From the NCBI RefSeq assembly GCF_039645995.1, contig NZ_CP147920.1, positions 62,001 to 126,000 of the forward strand: DNA of 64,000 nucleotides. Reading direction: 5' to 3'. Made by a program: the position numbers and the translations under genes. Origin of the DNA: Sulfurimonas sp. HSL3-1. GTDB taxonomy: Bacteria > Campylobacterota > Campylobacteria > Campylobacterales > Sulfurimonadaceae. Below, one piece after another: positions 1 through 8,639 of this stretch. The number at the start of each line of letters is the position of its first letter. Within the stretch, counting starts at the first letter, position 1. The notes beneath the pieces are model-generated. The model did no database searches. It was not told the DNA's origin and was given only the letters and a program-made list of their open reading frames with translations.

Positions 1-1980
1 GCGGGTCGCGTAGTGGTCGTCGGTCAGGTTGCGGCCGTAGAGCTTGGCGGTGGCGGTGGTGTTGCCGAAAACGAAGTCGCGGGCGATGTTGGCGTCGATG
101 CGCGTATAGTCCCCCAGGTCCAGGCCGGTCATCGTGCCTTTCGGGCTGCGCGAGCTGGAGTAGCCGTCGACGCGTTTGGCCGAGATGTTGAAACGGTAGG
201 CCTCGTAGCTGTGGCTCAGCAGGGCGCTGAAGGTGTTGCGCGGCATCGTGGCGCCGAGGCTCTCCGTGGTCACGCCTTCGGACGTCGTCGAATTCTCGAT
301 GATATGGGTCCATGCGAAGCGGTAGCTCGTCGTCTTGCCGATGCGCCCTTTGAGGAGAAATTCGACCCCTTTGCGGTGGGAATCCTGCTCGGTGTAGTAG
401 TAGTACTCGTTGCCGTCGCTGTCGGTGTAGGTATTGCCCGTCGCGGTTTTTTCATTGTCGATAGCGACATCGAAATAGGTGAGCGCCGGGACGAAGGCGC
501 GGGCGATGCCCGCCTCGAAACCGATCTCCCAGCGCTGCTGCCGTTCGCCGTGCAGCGTCGCGTTGTTTTCGGTCATCAGGTCGAAATCCCCGGAGGTCCC
601 TTCATTGCCGTAGAAGTAGCGCGCGCTCAGGCGGTAGCCGTCGGCGACGCTGACAAGCATGCCCGCCGTAAAGACGTTGGCGGGGGGAAGGTCCGTATTT
701 TTATTGGCATCCGGCGTCGCCAGTGCTTCGCTTTTGGCCGCCGTGGCGTGGTTGATGTGCTTGACGTCGTAGCGGTAGCCGGCGTCGAGGCAGAGCATCC
801 CGTCGAATAGGGAGTGTTCGGCGGCGACGGAGTAGCCGTTCACCGTCGTGTTGTAGCTGTTGTAGGCCTTGGAGAGGTTGGGACCGAACCCTTTGCTCTG
901 GGTCGACTGTCCGCCGAGATGCACGGTGGTGTCACCGAAGCGGGCGTTGTGCCGGAGGCTCAGGGTCTGGGTCTTCTCCTCGTAGTGACGCTGCGACGCC
1001 ACGGCGCTGTTGAAATATTCGTTGTGCTCCTCCTGGTCGTACGCGATCGTCGCCGCGGAGAAGAGCGTGATCTGGTTCTCGTTCCAGAGGACATTGCCGT
1101 CCAGGGAGAAGATGCGGGTCTGGACAGGGTCATAGTACCATTTCGCGCTGTCGGTCGTGCCGTCGACGGTGACGCCGCGCTGCATCTCGAAGCGGCCGCT
1201 ATCGATGTAGCCCATCATATTCAGGGAAAGTTTCCCGAGGGTGAGGCCGCCGTTGACCATTCCCGACACGGCCCTGCTGCCGTCGAACCACGAATCTTTG
1301 CTCGGGCGGTCGTGGCGGGAGGCCATCATCCCGACATAGCTGTTGTAGGGAGCGCCCTCGTCCAGCCGTGTTCCGACATAGATGTCCTGCCCGTTCGCCG
1401 CGGGCTGCGCGACGGCCTGTTCGTAGTAGGCGTGGAGCAGCCCTTCGGTGGTTTTCGGCCGTTTGGTGCGGATGACGATAAACCCGATATTGAGGCCCGA
1501 GCCGCTGTTCGAGGCGCCGATGCCGATGGACGGCGCCAGGGAGAGGGCCGTCGACGAGCGGACGATCTCGATCGATTCGATCGCGTTGACGGGGAGCTGC
1601 TGCAGCATCCGGTCACTGCTGGAGGGGAGAATGGCCCCGTCGACGATGTAGGTGATGCTGCCGCCGCCGCGCATGTTGACAAAGAAGGGGTGGCGGCGTC
1701 CCTGGTAGGTGAGGTCCAGTCCCGTCGCCATGTTCAGGAGTTCGAGGACGTTCTTGGCCTTGTAGGCTTCGATCTCCTTCTCATCCATCACCTCCGTGCC
1801 GAAGGCGGCGGATTTGGCGACGCGGTAGGGGTTGGTCGGACTGTCGATCTGCGTATCGTCGCGTTCGGCGGATTGGGAATAGGCCGATTCGGTCGCGGTG
1901 ACGGGGGCCAGATAGGTATCGTCGGCCGTGGCGGCGTGCTGCAGGAGGAGAAGTCCTGTGATGGCAAGGTTTTTTTTCAT
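1..1980 (-). CDS. TonB-dependent outer-membrane receptor (3' end outside window)
   Basis: Outer-membrane gated channel that uses TonB energy to import a scarce ligand. The N-terminus is a signal peptide (MKKNLAITGLLLL) followed by a possible TonB box around APVTATES, then a plug domain whose VNMRGGGS and YIVDGAI segments are typical. After that come alternating beta-barrel strands up to GRNLTDDHYATR, which normally sits just before the last strand of such receptors. About 660 codons are visible and the C-terminus is cut by the window edge. It starts 9 nt after the stop of the ATPase gene and is the last visible gene of the operon. Ligand specificity cannot be read from sequence. By context it may carry a molybdate or tungstate complex, or a siderophore-like chelate. 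Confidence 0.9.
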   Translation of the reverse strand, partial: MKKNLAITGLLLLQHAATADDTYLAPVTATESAYSQSAERDDTQIDSPTNPYRVAKSAAFGTEVMDEKEIEAYKAKNVLELLNMATGLDLTYQGRRHPFFVNMRGGGSITYIVDGAILPSSSDRMLQQLPVNAIESIEIVRSSTALSLAPSIGIGASNSGSGLNIGFIVIRTKRPKTTEGLLHAYYEQAVAQPAANGQDIYVGTRLDEGAPYNSYVGMMASRHDRPSKDSWFDGSRAVSGMVNGGLTLGKLSLNMMGYIDSGRFEMQRGVTVDGTTDSAKWYYDPVQTRIFSLDGNVLWNENQITLFSAATIAYDQEEHNEYFNSAVASQRHYEEKTQTLSLRHNARFGDTTVHLGGQSTQSKGFGPNLSKAYNSYNTTVNGYSVAAEHSLFDGMLCLDAGYRYDVKHINHATAAKSEALATPDANKNTDLPPANVFTAGMLVSVADGYRLSARYFYGNEGTSGDFDLMTENNATLHGERQQRWEIGFEAGIARAFVPALTYFDVAIDNEKTATGNTYTDSDGNEYYYYTEQDSHRKGVEFLLKGRIGKTTSYRFAWTHIIENSTTSEGVTTESLGATMPRNTFSALLSHSYEAYRFNISAKRVDGYSSSRSPKGTMTGLDLGDYTRIDANIARDFVFGNTTATAKLYGRNLTDDHYATR

Positions 1981-1988
1981 GGTTTTCC

Positions 1989-2789
1989 TTATGAACATGG
2001 GGTGTGGGATGGGGGATTGAAATGGGGGACGCACCAGCCCCGTTCGCGGTGGCGGATCACCTCCGCATCGACGTCGTAGACATGGCGCAGCATCCGGGGG
2101 GTGATGACCGCATCGGGATCGCCGTCGGCGATGATTTTGCCCCCGTGCATGACGACGACCCGGGTGGAGACCAGCAGCGCATGGTCGGGATAGTGCGTCG
2201 TCTTTAAAAAGGTGTAGCCCTCTGCCGCCAGCTCCGCGATCATCCGCAGCAGGCGCATCTGGTTGCCGTAATCAAGCCCGTTGACCGGTTCGTCCATGAT
2301 AAAGGTACGCACCTCCTGGGCGATGGCGCGCGCCAGCAGCACCATCTGTTTCTGGCCGCCGCTGAGCTGCCCGAAGGGGCGCGAAGCGAGGTCGGCGATG
2401 CCGACGCGCTCCAGCGCGGCGCGGGCGATGTCGCGGTCGCGCCTGGAGGGGTGGGCGAAAAAGCCCAGCTTCGACACCCGCCCCATCACGACCATCTCCT
2501 CCACGCTGTAGCCGAAGGGGACGTTGTGGTACTGCGGGATGTAGGCGACATGCGTCGCGATGTCGCGGTGGTTGTAGTTGTAGAGCGGTTCCCCGTGCAG
2601 GCGGATGTCGCCCCTGCCTTCGAGCAGCCGCAGCATAAGGCGGATGAGGGTACTCTTGCCGCAGCCGTTGGGCCCCAGCAGGCTCACGACCTCTCCGGGG
2701 TAGAGGGCGAGGTCGACGCCCTCCAAAACGGAATGTTTCGGATAGGCAAAAGAGAGATTTTTAACAGTATAGACAGGTTTCAGTTCCAT
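1989..2789 (-). CDS. ABC transporter ATP-binding protein, BtuD/FecE/MolC type
   Basis: Cytoplasmic ATPase of a type II (BtuCD-like) importer, 266 aa. Walker A GPNGCGKST lies at residues 39-47, the Q-loop at IPQ (about 86), signature LSGGQ at 142-146, Walker B FIMDEP at 163-168 and the switch His at about 199. The gene overlaps the end of the permease gene by 10 nt, so the two are translationally coupled. With the permease (2780-3805) and binding protein (6171-7169) it makes a complete importer. The family serves vitamin B12, haem, ferric siderophores and, in the MolBCA branch, molybdate/tungstate. The ModE-type boxes ahead of the operon favour the last, by inference. Confidence 0.93.
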   Translation of the reverse strand: MELKPVYTVKNLSFAYPKHSVLEGVDLALYPGEVVSLLGPNGCGKSTLIRLMLRLLEGRGDIRLHGEPLYNYNHRDIATHVAYIPQYHNVPFGYSVEEMVVMGRVSKLGFFAHPSRRDRDIARAALERVGIADLASRPFGQLSGGQKQMVLLARAIAQEVRTFIMDEPVNGLDYGNQMRLLRMIAELAAEGYTFLKTTHYPDHALLVSTRVVVMHGGKIIADGDPDAVITPRMLRHVYDVDAEVIRHRERGWCVPHFNPPSHTPCS

Positions 2790-3805
2790 GCGGCCCTCGC
2801 GTTTTTAAGTACGATGATGAAGACGGGGATGCCGATGAGCGAGGTGAGGATCCCGATGGGGATCTCGACGTTCATCGCCAGGCGGGAGACGGAATCGGCC
2901 AGGAGCATGAAGGCCCCTCCGACCAGGGCGCTCAGCGGCAGCAGCAGCGTATGCGACGGCCCCGCGGCCATGCGGACGATATGCGGGATGATGAGTCCCA
3001 CCCAGCCGATGATGCCCGCCATCACCACGGAGAGCGACGAGGCGAGCGTCGCCAGGATAATGGCGGTGAGGCGGATGCGTTTGACGTCGATGCCAAGCGC
3101 GCGCGCCTCCTCGTCGCCGAGGCTCAGCAGATCGAAATACTTGCCCATCACCAGCAGCGCCGCGATGGAGAGCCCCATCGGCACGGCGGCGAGCAGCACC
3201 TCGTCGAGTTCGGCCATGCTGAGCGAGCCCATCAGCCAGTAGACGATGGCCGGCAGCGTGCTGTAGGGGTCGGCGACGTATTTGACGACGGAGAGCAGCG
3301 CCGTGAAGAGCGAACCGCTGATGACCCCGCCGAGCACGAGCATGACGGTCGAGCGCGAACTGGTCACCATGGAGCCCACCATCACGGCGAAGGCGACGGC
3401 GACGAAGCCGAAGGCGAAGGCCAGGGCCTGCACGATCCACCACTGTTCGCTCAGCAGCATCCCCAGCGCCGCGCCGAAGGAGGCACCGGCGAGGACGCCC
3501 AGGATCCCCGGCGAGACGAGGGGGTTGACGAACATCGCCTGGAAGGCGGCGCCCGACGTCGCGAGCGCGGCGCCGATCAGGATGGCCAGAAGGATGCGCG
3601 GCAGACGGATCTGGAACAGGATGTTCTCAAGCAGGGCGAACTCCTCCTGCACGGCGCCGCCGAAGAGTTTGTACTTGACAAAGGCGAGCAGCGTTTCGGG
3701 CGCGATCGGGTACTGGCCCCAGGAGAGGGCCAGCAGCGCCGAGAGCAGGAGCAGCAGGGTGCCCCCGCCCAGAAAGAGCCAGTAGGAAGAGGTGCGCCTG
3801 GTCAA
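2780..3805 (-). CDS. FecCD/BtuC-family ABC transporter permease
   Basis: Inner-membrane permease of 341 aa with about ten hydrophobic segments. The PLVSPGILGVLAGASFGAALG segment is the family signature region, and GLIIPHIVRMAAG near residue 265 is the coupling-helix motif of FecCD permeases. The start is probably TTG, overlapping the upstream receptor stop codon (the TTGA tetranucleotide at 3805-3802), so translation is likely coupled. It would form the membrane dimer that receives substrate from the binding protein at 6171-7169. MolB of Haemophilus belongs to this same family, which is consistent with, but does not prove, an oxyanion substrate. Confidence 0.93.
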   Translation of the reverse strand: MTRRTSSYWLFLGGGTLLLLLSALLALSWGQYPIAPETLLAFVKYKLFGGAVQEEFALLENILFQIRLPRILLAILIGAALATSGAAFQAMFVNPLVSPGILGVLAGASFGAALGMLLSEQWWIVQALAFAFGFVAVAFAVMVGSMVTSSRSTVMLVLGGVISGSLFTALLSVVKYVADPYSTLPAIVYWLMGSLSMAELDEVLLAAVPMGLSIAALLVMGKYFDLLSLGDEEARALGIDVKRIRLTAIILATLASSLSVVMAGIIGWVGLIIPHIVRMAAGPSHTLLLPLSALVGGAFMLLADSVSRLAMNVEIPIGILTSLIGIPVFIIVLKNARAAWN

Positions 3806-6039
3806 AACGACAGACTCAGCGATCCGAAGACGGAGAGCGGCGCCCCCGTCTGGTAGGTGGAAGAGGTTCCCGTCGTCGCCAGGACGTTGTCCGCGGAGAT
3901 GATGGTCGCCACGTACTTCTCGTCGGTCAGGTTCGTCCCGCTGAGGCGGAAGACGGCGCTTTTGCTCCCCAGGAAACCGTTGATGCGGTAGGCGACGTCA
4001 AGGTCGAAGAGGGTGTAGGCATCGACGGTCTGGCTGTTCTGCAGGTCGCCGTAGCGTTTGGAGGTGTAGCGCACGCTCGGCGTGATCATCCAGCCGCCGA
4101 CGCTGTAGGAGAGGGCCGCCTTGGCCAGGACCTCCGGCGCGTCGGGGACCTGTTTACCCTCCGTGTCGATCGTCGTCGTCGGCGAGCTTTTGAAATCCTG
4201 CGTAAAGGCGTACTTGTTGTAGGAGAGCCCCGCGATGAACTCCAGCGATTCGCTGACCGGGCCCGAAGCGGAGAACTCCGCGCCGTAGCCCATCGCGTCG
4301 CCGACGTTGGCGGGGTAGTTGACGCCGTATTCGGGGTCGTAAACGTTGGCCTGCTTGTTCTTGACGAAGGAGACGAAGAGCACCGGGTTCAGCGCGACGC
4401 CGCCGACCATCGTCTTATAGCCCAGGTCGATGTTGTCGGAAGTCTCAAGCTCGAGCTTGTTCCACAGCTGCTGCAGGGTCACGTTCTTGGCGACGAAGTT
4501 GGCCCGGTTCTTGATGTAGGTCGGGAAGAGGTTGACGTCGAAGCCGTAGGTACGGGCGTAGGAGACGTAGAGCGTATTGAGCTCATCGAAGCGGTAGCCG
4601 GCATAGAGCGACGGGATCCACGTATGGAAGGTCTTCGCCTTGACGCTGGCCCACGGATCGAGGGTGCCCTGGGCGATCGCCGTGTCGTAGTTCTGGCTGG
4701 TGTTGGCATCGGTGCCGAAGGTGTAGCTTTTGAGGGACCCGATCTCGAAGCTCTGGTACTGGAGCCCGAGGTTGTAGTCAAAGCCGCCGAGGCTGCCGGA
4801 GAGCTCCGCGAAGGGGGCCTGGAGGGTGTGGTAGCCGGTGTCGGCGAGGGAGGCATACCCGTCAAAGACGAGGTCGCCGCCGACGGATTTGTACTTCAGG
4901 CGGTCCGTCGGCGGTCCCGGAGGCTGCTGCTTGTGGTACCAGTAGCCCAGCGTCGTCTTGAGGGCCTTGGAGAAGCGGTGGGTGTAGTCGGCGACGCCCC
5001 CGTAGAGGTCATGGTCGATCCGCCACTGGATGACCCGGTTTTTCGCAGGGTTCGCGTTGACACTGGAGTTCCAGTACTCCCCTTTGTCCGTTTTGTAGTA
5101 GGGTTTGATCGTCACCGTGTCGTCAGCGCTTGGGCGGAACTGTAGGGTCGCCAGGGCGGTTGTCGTATCGAAGTTCTGCTTGTTCCAGTCGTAGTAATCG
5201 ACGTCGTTGTCCGCCGTCGGGCGGGCGGAGGCGAAATCTTTGTTCCAGTAGCTCTCCAGGTCCTGGGCCTCGGTGTAGGAGAGGGCGTAGTAGTTGTGGT
5301 GGTCATCTTTGTTGTAGATGACGTAGGCTTCCGCGCTGAACATCTCCGAGGGGGTATAGGCGATCCCCGCCATGGCGTTGAAGCGCTCAAGCTCTCCGTC
5401 GCCTTTGTACTTGTCGTATCCGAGGTGGGAGAACGATCCGAAGAGGCGGACGTCCCCCATCTCCCCGCTGTCGAAGCGTGCAAAGGAGCGGGTGAAACTG
5501 TCCGAACCGAACGCCTGCGAGAGCATGGCGTTCGTCTGACGCCGCGGCGCGTTGACGTTCATGTCGACCTTGCCGATCAGGCTGGAGAAACCAATGTTCT
5601 TCTCCGGCGACAGGTACCCTTTGAGCAGGTCGATGGAGGCGACGTTCTCCATGTCGAGCATCTGTTTTCCGCCGCCGGGGTTGCTGGAGATCGGCATGCC
5701 GTTGATCATGTAGACGCCCCCCGGGCCCGACTGGGATTTGCCGCGGATGCGGATGGGGTCGTGGTAGGAGGGTTCGTTGGAACCGGACGTATCGGCGGGG
5801 GTATAGTTGACCGAAGGGGAGTACTGGATGATCGTAAAGGGGTTCATGTTCGCCTGGGTCCCGAGGGTCGTGATGCTCTTCTTTTCGAAGCGCTGATCGG
5901 AACCGTTGGTGTCGCCCTGGTAGAGGGTGTCGTCCAGGGCGCTGTCGGAGACGACGATGTGCTCGATATTGACGGGGTCGGCCCAGAGGGCGGAGGCGGC
6001 CATGACGGCAACGAGGGGGTAGGTGTAAACGGGTTTCAA
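3802..6039 (-). CDS. TonB-dependent receptor
   Basis: 745-aa outer-membrane receptor. I place the start at a TTG (6039-6037) because AAGGAG lies 7 nt upstream and the following residues (LKPVYTYPLVAVMAASALWA) form a signal peptide. The frame stays open further upstream but without family resemblance. A possible TonB box is EHIVVSDS. The plug contains PIRIRGKSQSGPGGVYMING, and the barrel ends with SLSLSF, whose final Phe is typical for outer-membrane insertion. It sits between the binding-protein gene and the permease, whose start overlaps its stop. The ligand is unknown and is inferred from context to be Mo/W related. Confidence 0.9.
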   Translation of the reverse strand: MKPVYTYPLVAVMAASALWADPVNIEHIVVSDSALDDTLYQGDTNGSDQRFEKKSITTLGTQANMNPFTIIQYSPSVNYTPADTSGSNEPSYHDPIRIRGKSQSGPGGVYMINGMPISSNPGGGKQMLDMENVASIDLLKGYLSPEKNIGFSSLIGKVDMNVNAPRRQTNAMLSQAFGSDSFTRSFARFDSGEMGDVRLFGSFSHLGYDKYKGDGELERFNAMAGIAYTPSEMFSAEAYVIYNKDDHHNYYALSYTEAQDLESYWNKDFASARPTADNDVDYYDWNKQNFDTTTALATLQFRPSADDTVTIKPYYKTDKGEYWNSSVNANPAKNRVIQWRIDHDLYGGVADYTHRFSKALKTTLGYWYHKQQPPGPPTDRLKYKSVGGDLVFDGYASLADTGYHTLQAPFAELSGSLGGFDYNLGLQYQSFEIGSLKSYTFGTDANTSQNYDTAIAQGTLDPWASVKAKTFHTWIPSLYAGYRFDELNTLYVSYARTYGFDVNLFPTYIKNRANFVAKNVTLQQLWNKLELETSDNIDLGYKTMVGGVALNPVLFVSFVKNKQANVYDPEYGVNYPANVGDAMGYGAEFSASGPVSESLEFIAGLSYNKYAFTQDFKSSPTTTIDTEGKQVPDAPEVLAKAALSYSVGGWMITPSVRYTSKRYGDLQNSQTVDAYTLFDLDVAYRINGFLGSKSAVFRLSGTNLTDEKYVATIISADNVLATTGTSSTYQTGAPLSVFGSLSLSF

Positions 6040-6067
6040 ATGGATTCTCCTTGGTTTATTCACGGTC

Positions 6068-6082
6068 CCGGGCAGAGCCCGG
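6068..6082 (-). other. Small GC-rich hairpin in the receptor leader
   Basis: CCGGGC-aga-GCCCGG forms a 6-bp perfect stem about 30 nt upstream of the receptor TTG start, within the 131-nt gap after the binding-protein gene. It has no T-tract. It could stabilise or attenuate the polycistronic mRNA inside the operon. I looked for a cobalamin-type riboswitch in this gap and did not find the conserved core. Confidence 0.4.
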
Positions 6083-6170
6083 ATACCTGTACGGATGCTG
6101 TTTTCTTCGTTGCGCACTGAGAGACCGTGTTTCGTCGAACGCAGCTGTTTGTCGGTTGCTCGCGACCCGG

Positions 6171-7169
6171 TCAGGGCGCCAGCAGGTCGTCTATCTCTTG
6201 TGCGCTCAGGTCGACGCCGAGAAACAGTTTGTAAAAGGCGGCAACGCGCGCTTTCAGATCGACGTCGTACGCCTCGGGGTGGAAAAGCGAGGCGAGCCAC
6301 TGGATGCCGATAACGCGCATGAACGACGGCGGACGGTCGACCCAGTTGAACGGCAGTGTTGGGACGAGGTAGATCCGTCCCGCTTTGACGGCGCGGAGCT
6401 GCTGCCACATCGGGTCCTCCACGAGGTCGCCGTAGACCATGGCGTGCTGGACGATGATCACCTCCGGATCGTAGGCCAGCAGGGTCTCGAAGTTGATCTT
6501 CTCCAGCCCGCGCAGGTTGCTCTGGCGGCATTTGTGGACGTTCTCGCCGCCGGCGAAGTTCATGGCGACGACGTGGAAGGAGGTGTCGCACTCGGTTGAG
6601 AGGCCGTCGAGCCCCTCGGCGTAGTAGTAGCGTGTCGGCTTGGTGCCGGCCAGGGAGGTGTTGATCTCGGCAATGACCGTGCGGGTATAGTCGGCCAGTT
6701 TCCGGCCGCGTTCGCCCGCGCCGATGGCGTCGCCGACGCGTTCCATGGCGTCGGGCATCGAGTCGATCTGCCGGAACGGTACGGTCATCGTCGGGACGCC
6801 CAGCTTCGTGATCTGGTCCGTCACGGTCTGCACGAGCATGTCGTCCTCCCAGATCAGTACAAGGTCCGGGCGGGCGGCGATGAGACTCTCGAGGTTGATG
6901 CGGCTGCCGCTGCCGTGGAACGAGCCGATGACGGGCAGCGCGAGAAAGCGCGCGTCGAGGTAGGCGGGATCGGCGCCGTTAAAGGGGTTCTTGGCCGCGA
7001 AGTTGAGGCCGATCATCTTGTCGGGGGCGAGGGCGTAGAGCAGGTAGTTCATCGGTGGCGATGAGCCGAAGACCTTTTGGACGGTCGCCTGATCTTCTTT
7101 CATATCGCTAAGCGCCTGGGGTACCGAGACGAGCACCGATATAAAGAGGGTAAGCAGAAGTCTGTTCAT
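6171..7169 (-). CDS. Periplasmic binding protein of type II ABC importer (BtuF/MolA-like)
   Basis: 332 aa with a signal peptide (MNRLLLTLFISVLVSVPQALS) and the Periplasmic_BP_2 fold typical of BtuF/FhuD/MolA. Recognisable segments are LLYALAPDKMIGLN, ESLIAARPDLVLIWEDD (the strand-turn motif seen in this fold), VIIVQHAM, and the WVDRPPSFMRVIGIQWLAS C-terminal helix entry. It delivers ligand to the permease/ATPase encoded just downstream. Predicted mature protein is soluble, not a lipoprotein (no lipobox Cys). Comparison of the binding-site residues with MolA (molybdate/tungstate) versus haem or cobalamin binders would be decisive; from the sequence alone I infer only that it is a metal or metal-chelate binder. 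Confidence 0.88.
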   Translation of the reverse strand: MNRLLLTLFISVLVSVPQALSDMKEDQATVQKVFGSSPPMNYLLYALAPDKMIGLNFAAKNPFNGADPAYLDARFLALPVIGSFHGSGSRINLESLIAARPDLVLIWEDDMLVQTVTDQITKLGVPTMTVPFRQIDSMPDAMERVGDAIGAGERGRKLADYTRTVIAEINTSLAGTKPTRYYYAEGLDGLSTECDTSFHVVAMNFAGGENVHKCRQSNLRGLEKINFETLLAYDPEVIIVQHAMVYGDLVEDPMWQQLRAVKAGRIYLVPTLPFNWVDRPPSFMRVIGIQWLASLFHPEAYDVDLKARVAAFYKLFLGVDLSAQEIDDLLAP

Positions 7170-7178
7170 GGTGGGTTC

Positions 7179-7979
7179 CTAAGAGTGTGAAAGTGAGAAG
7201 GTAATCGGGATCGTCAGATGGGTCAGCGATTCAAGAGAGGGAAAATCGCCGCTGAGATCCCATAGCGTTTGCAACGCTTTACGGTCCAGAATCGTACTGC
7301 CGCTGCTGCGTAAGATTTCCGCAGCAGCGACCGTACCGTTGGAAGCAAGTTTGAACGAAAGCGTTACCACCCCCTCGAGCCGCAGCCTTCTTGCGGCGGC
7401 GGGGTAGGTGATGGCGGATTCGATCATGGCACGTATCTGTCCCAGCACCGTTGCGTCCGGCCCGATTGGGTCAGCTTTTTTGTTGTTGTGTGCAAGCGGT
7501 GTCGCGCTTGACGCATTGTCTGGTGTGTGAGGAGAAGTTTCCGCGTGTGAGGCCGGGGCCACGGGCGGGGACGGAAGAGAGGCAAACGCCTCAGATAAAG
7601 CCGCATCGTCGGGTGTCTTTATCTCAGGGGTTTTGGGGAGAGGAACGGGGGTGTTCTTTGGCGCGGCCTTGACGGTTTCATGTGCCGGCGCCGTTGCCGT
7701 CTTCACCGGCGGTTTGGGACGTACAGCCGGTGTGGCAGGGAGGGGCTTTGCTTCCGGCACGGCGGCCGCTGCTGCGGCACGCGGTGCATAGTCGGCCAGG
7801 GAGATTGCCACTGTCTGCCGCTCGGCCGTGAGGAGGGGCGTCGAGGGGTGCGGTGCGTAGAAGAACGCGCCCACCAGGGCGGCGTGCATCAGCAGGGACG
7901 CACCCATCGCCTGCAGGCGGTGATGGCGGTCATTTTCATGTATCATATTTGATATAACGCTTGGCGCAAAAGAGTGCAT
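7179..7979 (-). CDS. tonB: Energy transducer TonB
   Basis: 266-aa inner-membrane protein linking proton motive force to the receptors of the same operon. A single N-terminal membrane segment (about residues 25-42, ASLLMHAALVGAFFYAPH) is followed by a long Pro/Lys/Ala-rich periplasmic spacer (KPKPPVKT-like repeats, about 70-170). The C-terminal TonB domain carries RRLRLEGVVTLSFKLASNG and DRKALQTL. The ATG at 7979 is preferred because GGAG precedes it by 8 nt; an ATG at 7946 has no ribosome binding site. It starts 3 nt after the globin stop. No exbB/exbD is adjacent, so those must come from elsewhere. Confidence 0.92.
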   Translation of the reverse strand: MHSFAPSVISNMIHENDRHHRLQAMGASLLMHAALVGAFFYAPHPSTPLLTAERQTVAISLADYAPRAAAAAAVPEAKPLPATPAVRPKPPVKTATAPAHETVKAAPKNTPVPLPKTPEIKTPDDAALSEAFASLPSPPVAPASHAETSPHTPDNASSATPLAHNNKKADPIGPDATVLGQIRAMIESAITYPAAARRLRLEGVVTLSFKLASNGTVAAAEILRSSGSTILDRKALQTLWDLSGDFPSLESLTHLTIPITFSLSHS

Positions 7980-7982
7980 CGT

Positions 7983-8555
7983 CTACTCCGCCGCCTTGCG
8001 GCCCGCGAGGGGTTCATAGGGGTAGCGCGTGATGGGGGTGACCGTCGTGCGGCGGTTGATCATGCGGATGGAGAGGGCTTCGATCCACTCCCAGAACTCC
8101 CGGGCGTGTTCGGCGGGCATGGCGCGCTCCGCCATCGCTTTGCGGTACATCATCAGCCAGATGTCGCGGGCTTTCTCGTCAACGATGAGGTGCAGGTGGC
8201 GCATCCGCAGCGCAGGGTGGCCGTGGGCATCGCTGAAGGCCTTCGCTCCGCCGAGGGCCTCGACGAAGAAGTCGGCGGCCTTTTCGGTAGCGGCGGCAAA
8301 GGCGTCGTCATCATCGGGGAACATCTCGCCCAGCACGGTCTTGCGCAGCAGGCCGTGGTGGTATCGGACGAGGTCGCGGATGTTATCTTCACCCCAGGCG
8401 CGGTAGAGCGCGTCGGAGGGGAAGGTGACCTCGGGATAGACGAAGTCGATCTTCGGATCGACCGTGCGCGGGGCGGCACCGGCCCCTTCAAACGGCCGGG
8501 TCCCGCACTGGTTGAAGCCGTGGATCGCCGTCCCTTTTTCTGTAAAGACGTTCAT
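7983..8555 (-). CDS. Truncated haemoglobin-like globin
   Basis: 190-aa cytoplasmic haem protein of the 2-over-2 globin family. Recognisable are VTFPSDALYRAWG (helix A/B), LVRYHHGLLRKTVL, and the proximal region GHPALRMRHLHLIVDEKARDIWL, whose R-H-L spacing and W-L motif resemble group II truncated haemoglobins with a proximal His. It has N- and C-terminal extensions. The ATG at 8555 is chosen over one at 8567 because GGAGGG lies 4-9 nt before it. It heads the TonB/ABC operon, 19 nt downstream of a ModE-type box. Possible roles are O2, NO or redox sensing or detoxification; a direct metal-uptake role is not known for the family. Confidence 0.75.
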   Translation of the reverse strand: MNVFTEKGTAIHGFNQCGTRPFEGAGAAPRTVDPKIDFVYPEVTFPSDALYRAWGEDNIRDLVRYHHGLLRKTVLGEMFPDDDDAFAAATEKAADFFVEALGGAKAFSDAHGHPALRMRHLHLIVDEKARDIWLMMYRKAMAERAMPAEHAREFWEWIEALSIRMINRRTTVTPITRYPYEPLAGRKAAE

Positions 8556-8564
8556 GTTTCCCTC

Positions 8565-8588
8565 CATTATGTTTTAAATGATATAACG
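8565..8588 (-). promoter_or_regulatory. Putative ModE box B (proximal)
   Basis: Forward strand reads CATTATGT-N8-ATATAACG. The right half is a perfect CGTTATAT on the minus strand and the left half matches 6 of 8. ModE of Escherichia coli binds near-palindromes with CGNTATAT and TATAACG-type halves separated by 6-8 bp. The site lies immediately upstream of the ribosome binding site of the globin gene, so occupancy would block transcription or its start. Confidence 0.6.
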
Positions 8589-8639
8589 ATGTTTCAACGT
8601 TTGATGCAGTTGGCGTTCTACAAAAAACGGAACATTTTG

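Noticed and set aside
6040-6170. Possible cobalamin riboswitch before the TonB receptor
   Set aside because: The conserved B12-box core is not present; only a 6-bp hairpin is visible.
7952-7959. A third ATATAACG ModE half-site
   Set aside because: It falls within the 5' coding part of tonB and lacks a credible left half at 6-8 bp spacing, so I treat it as chance.
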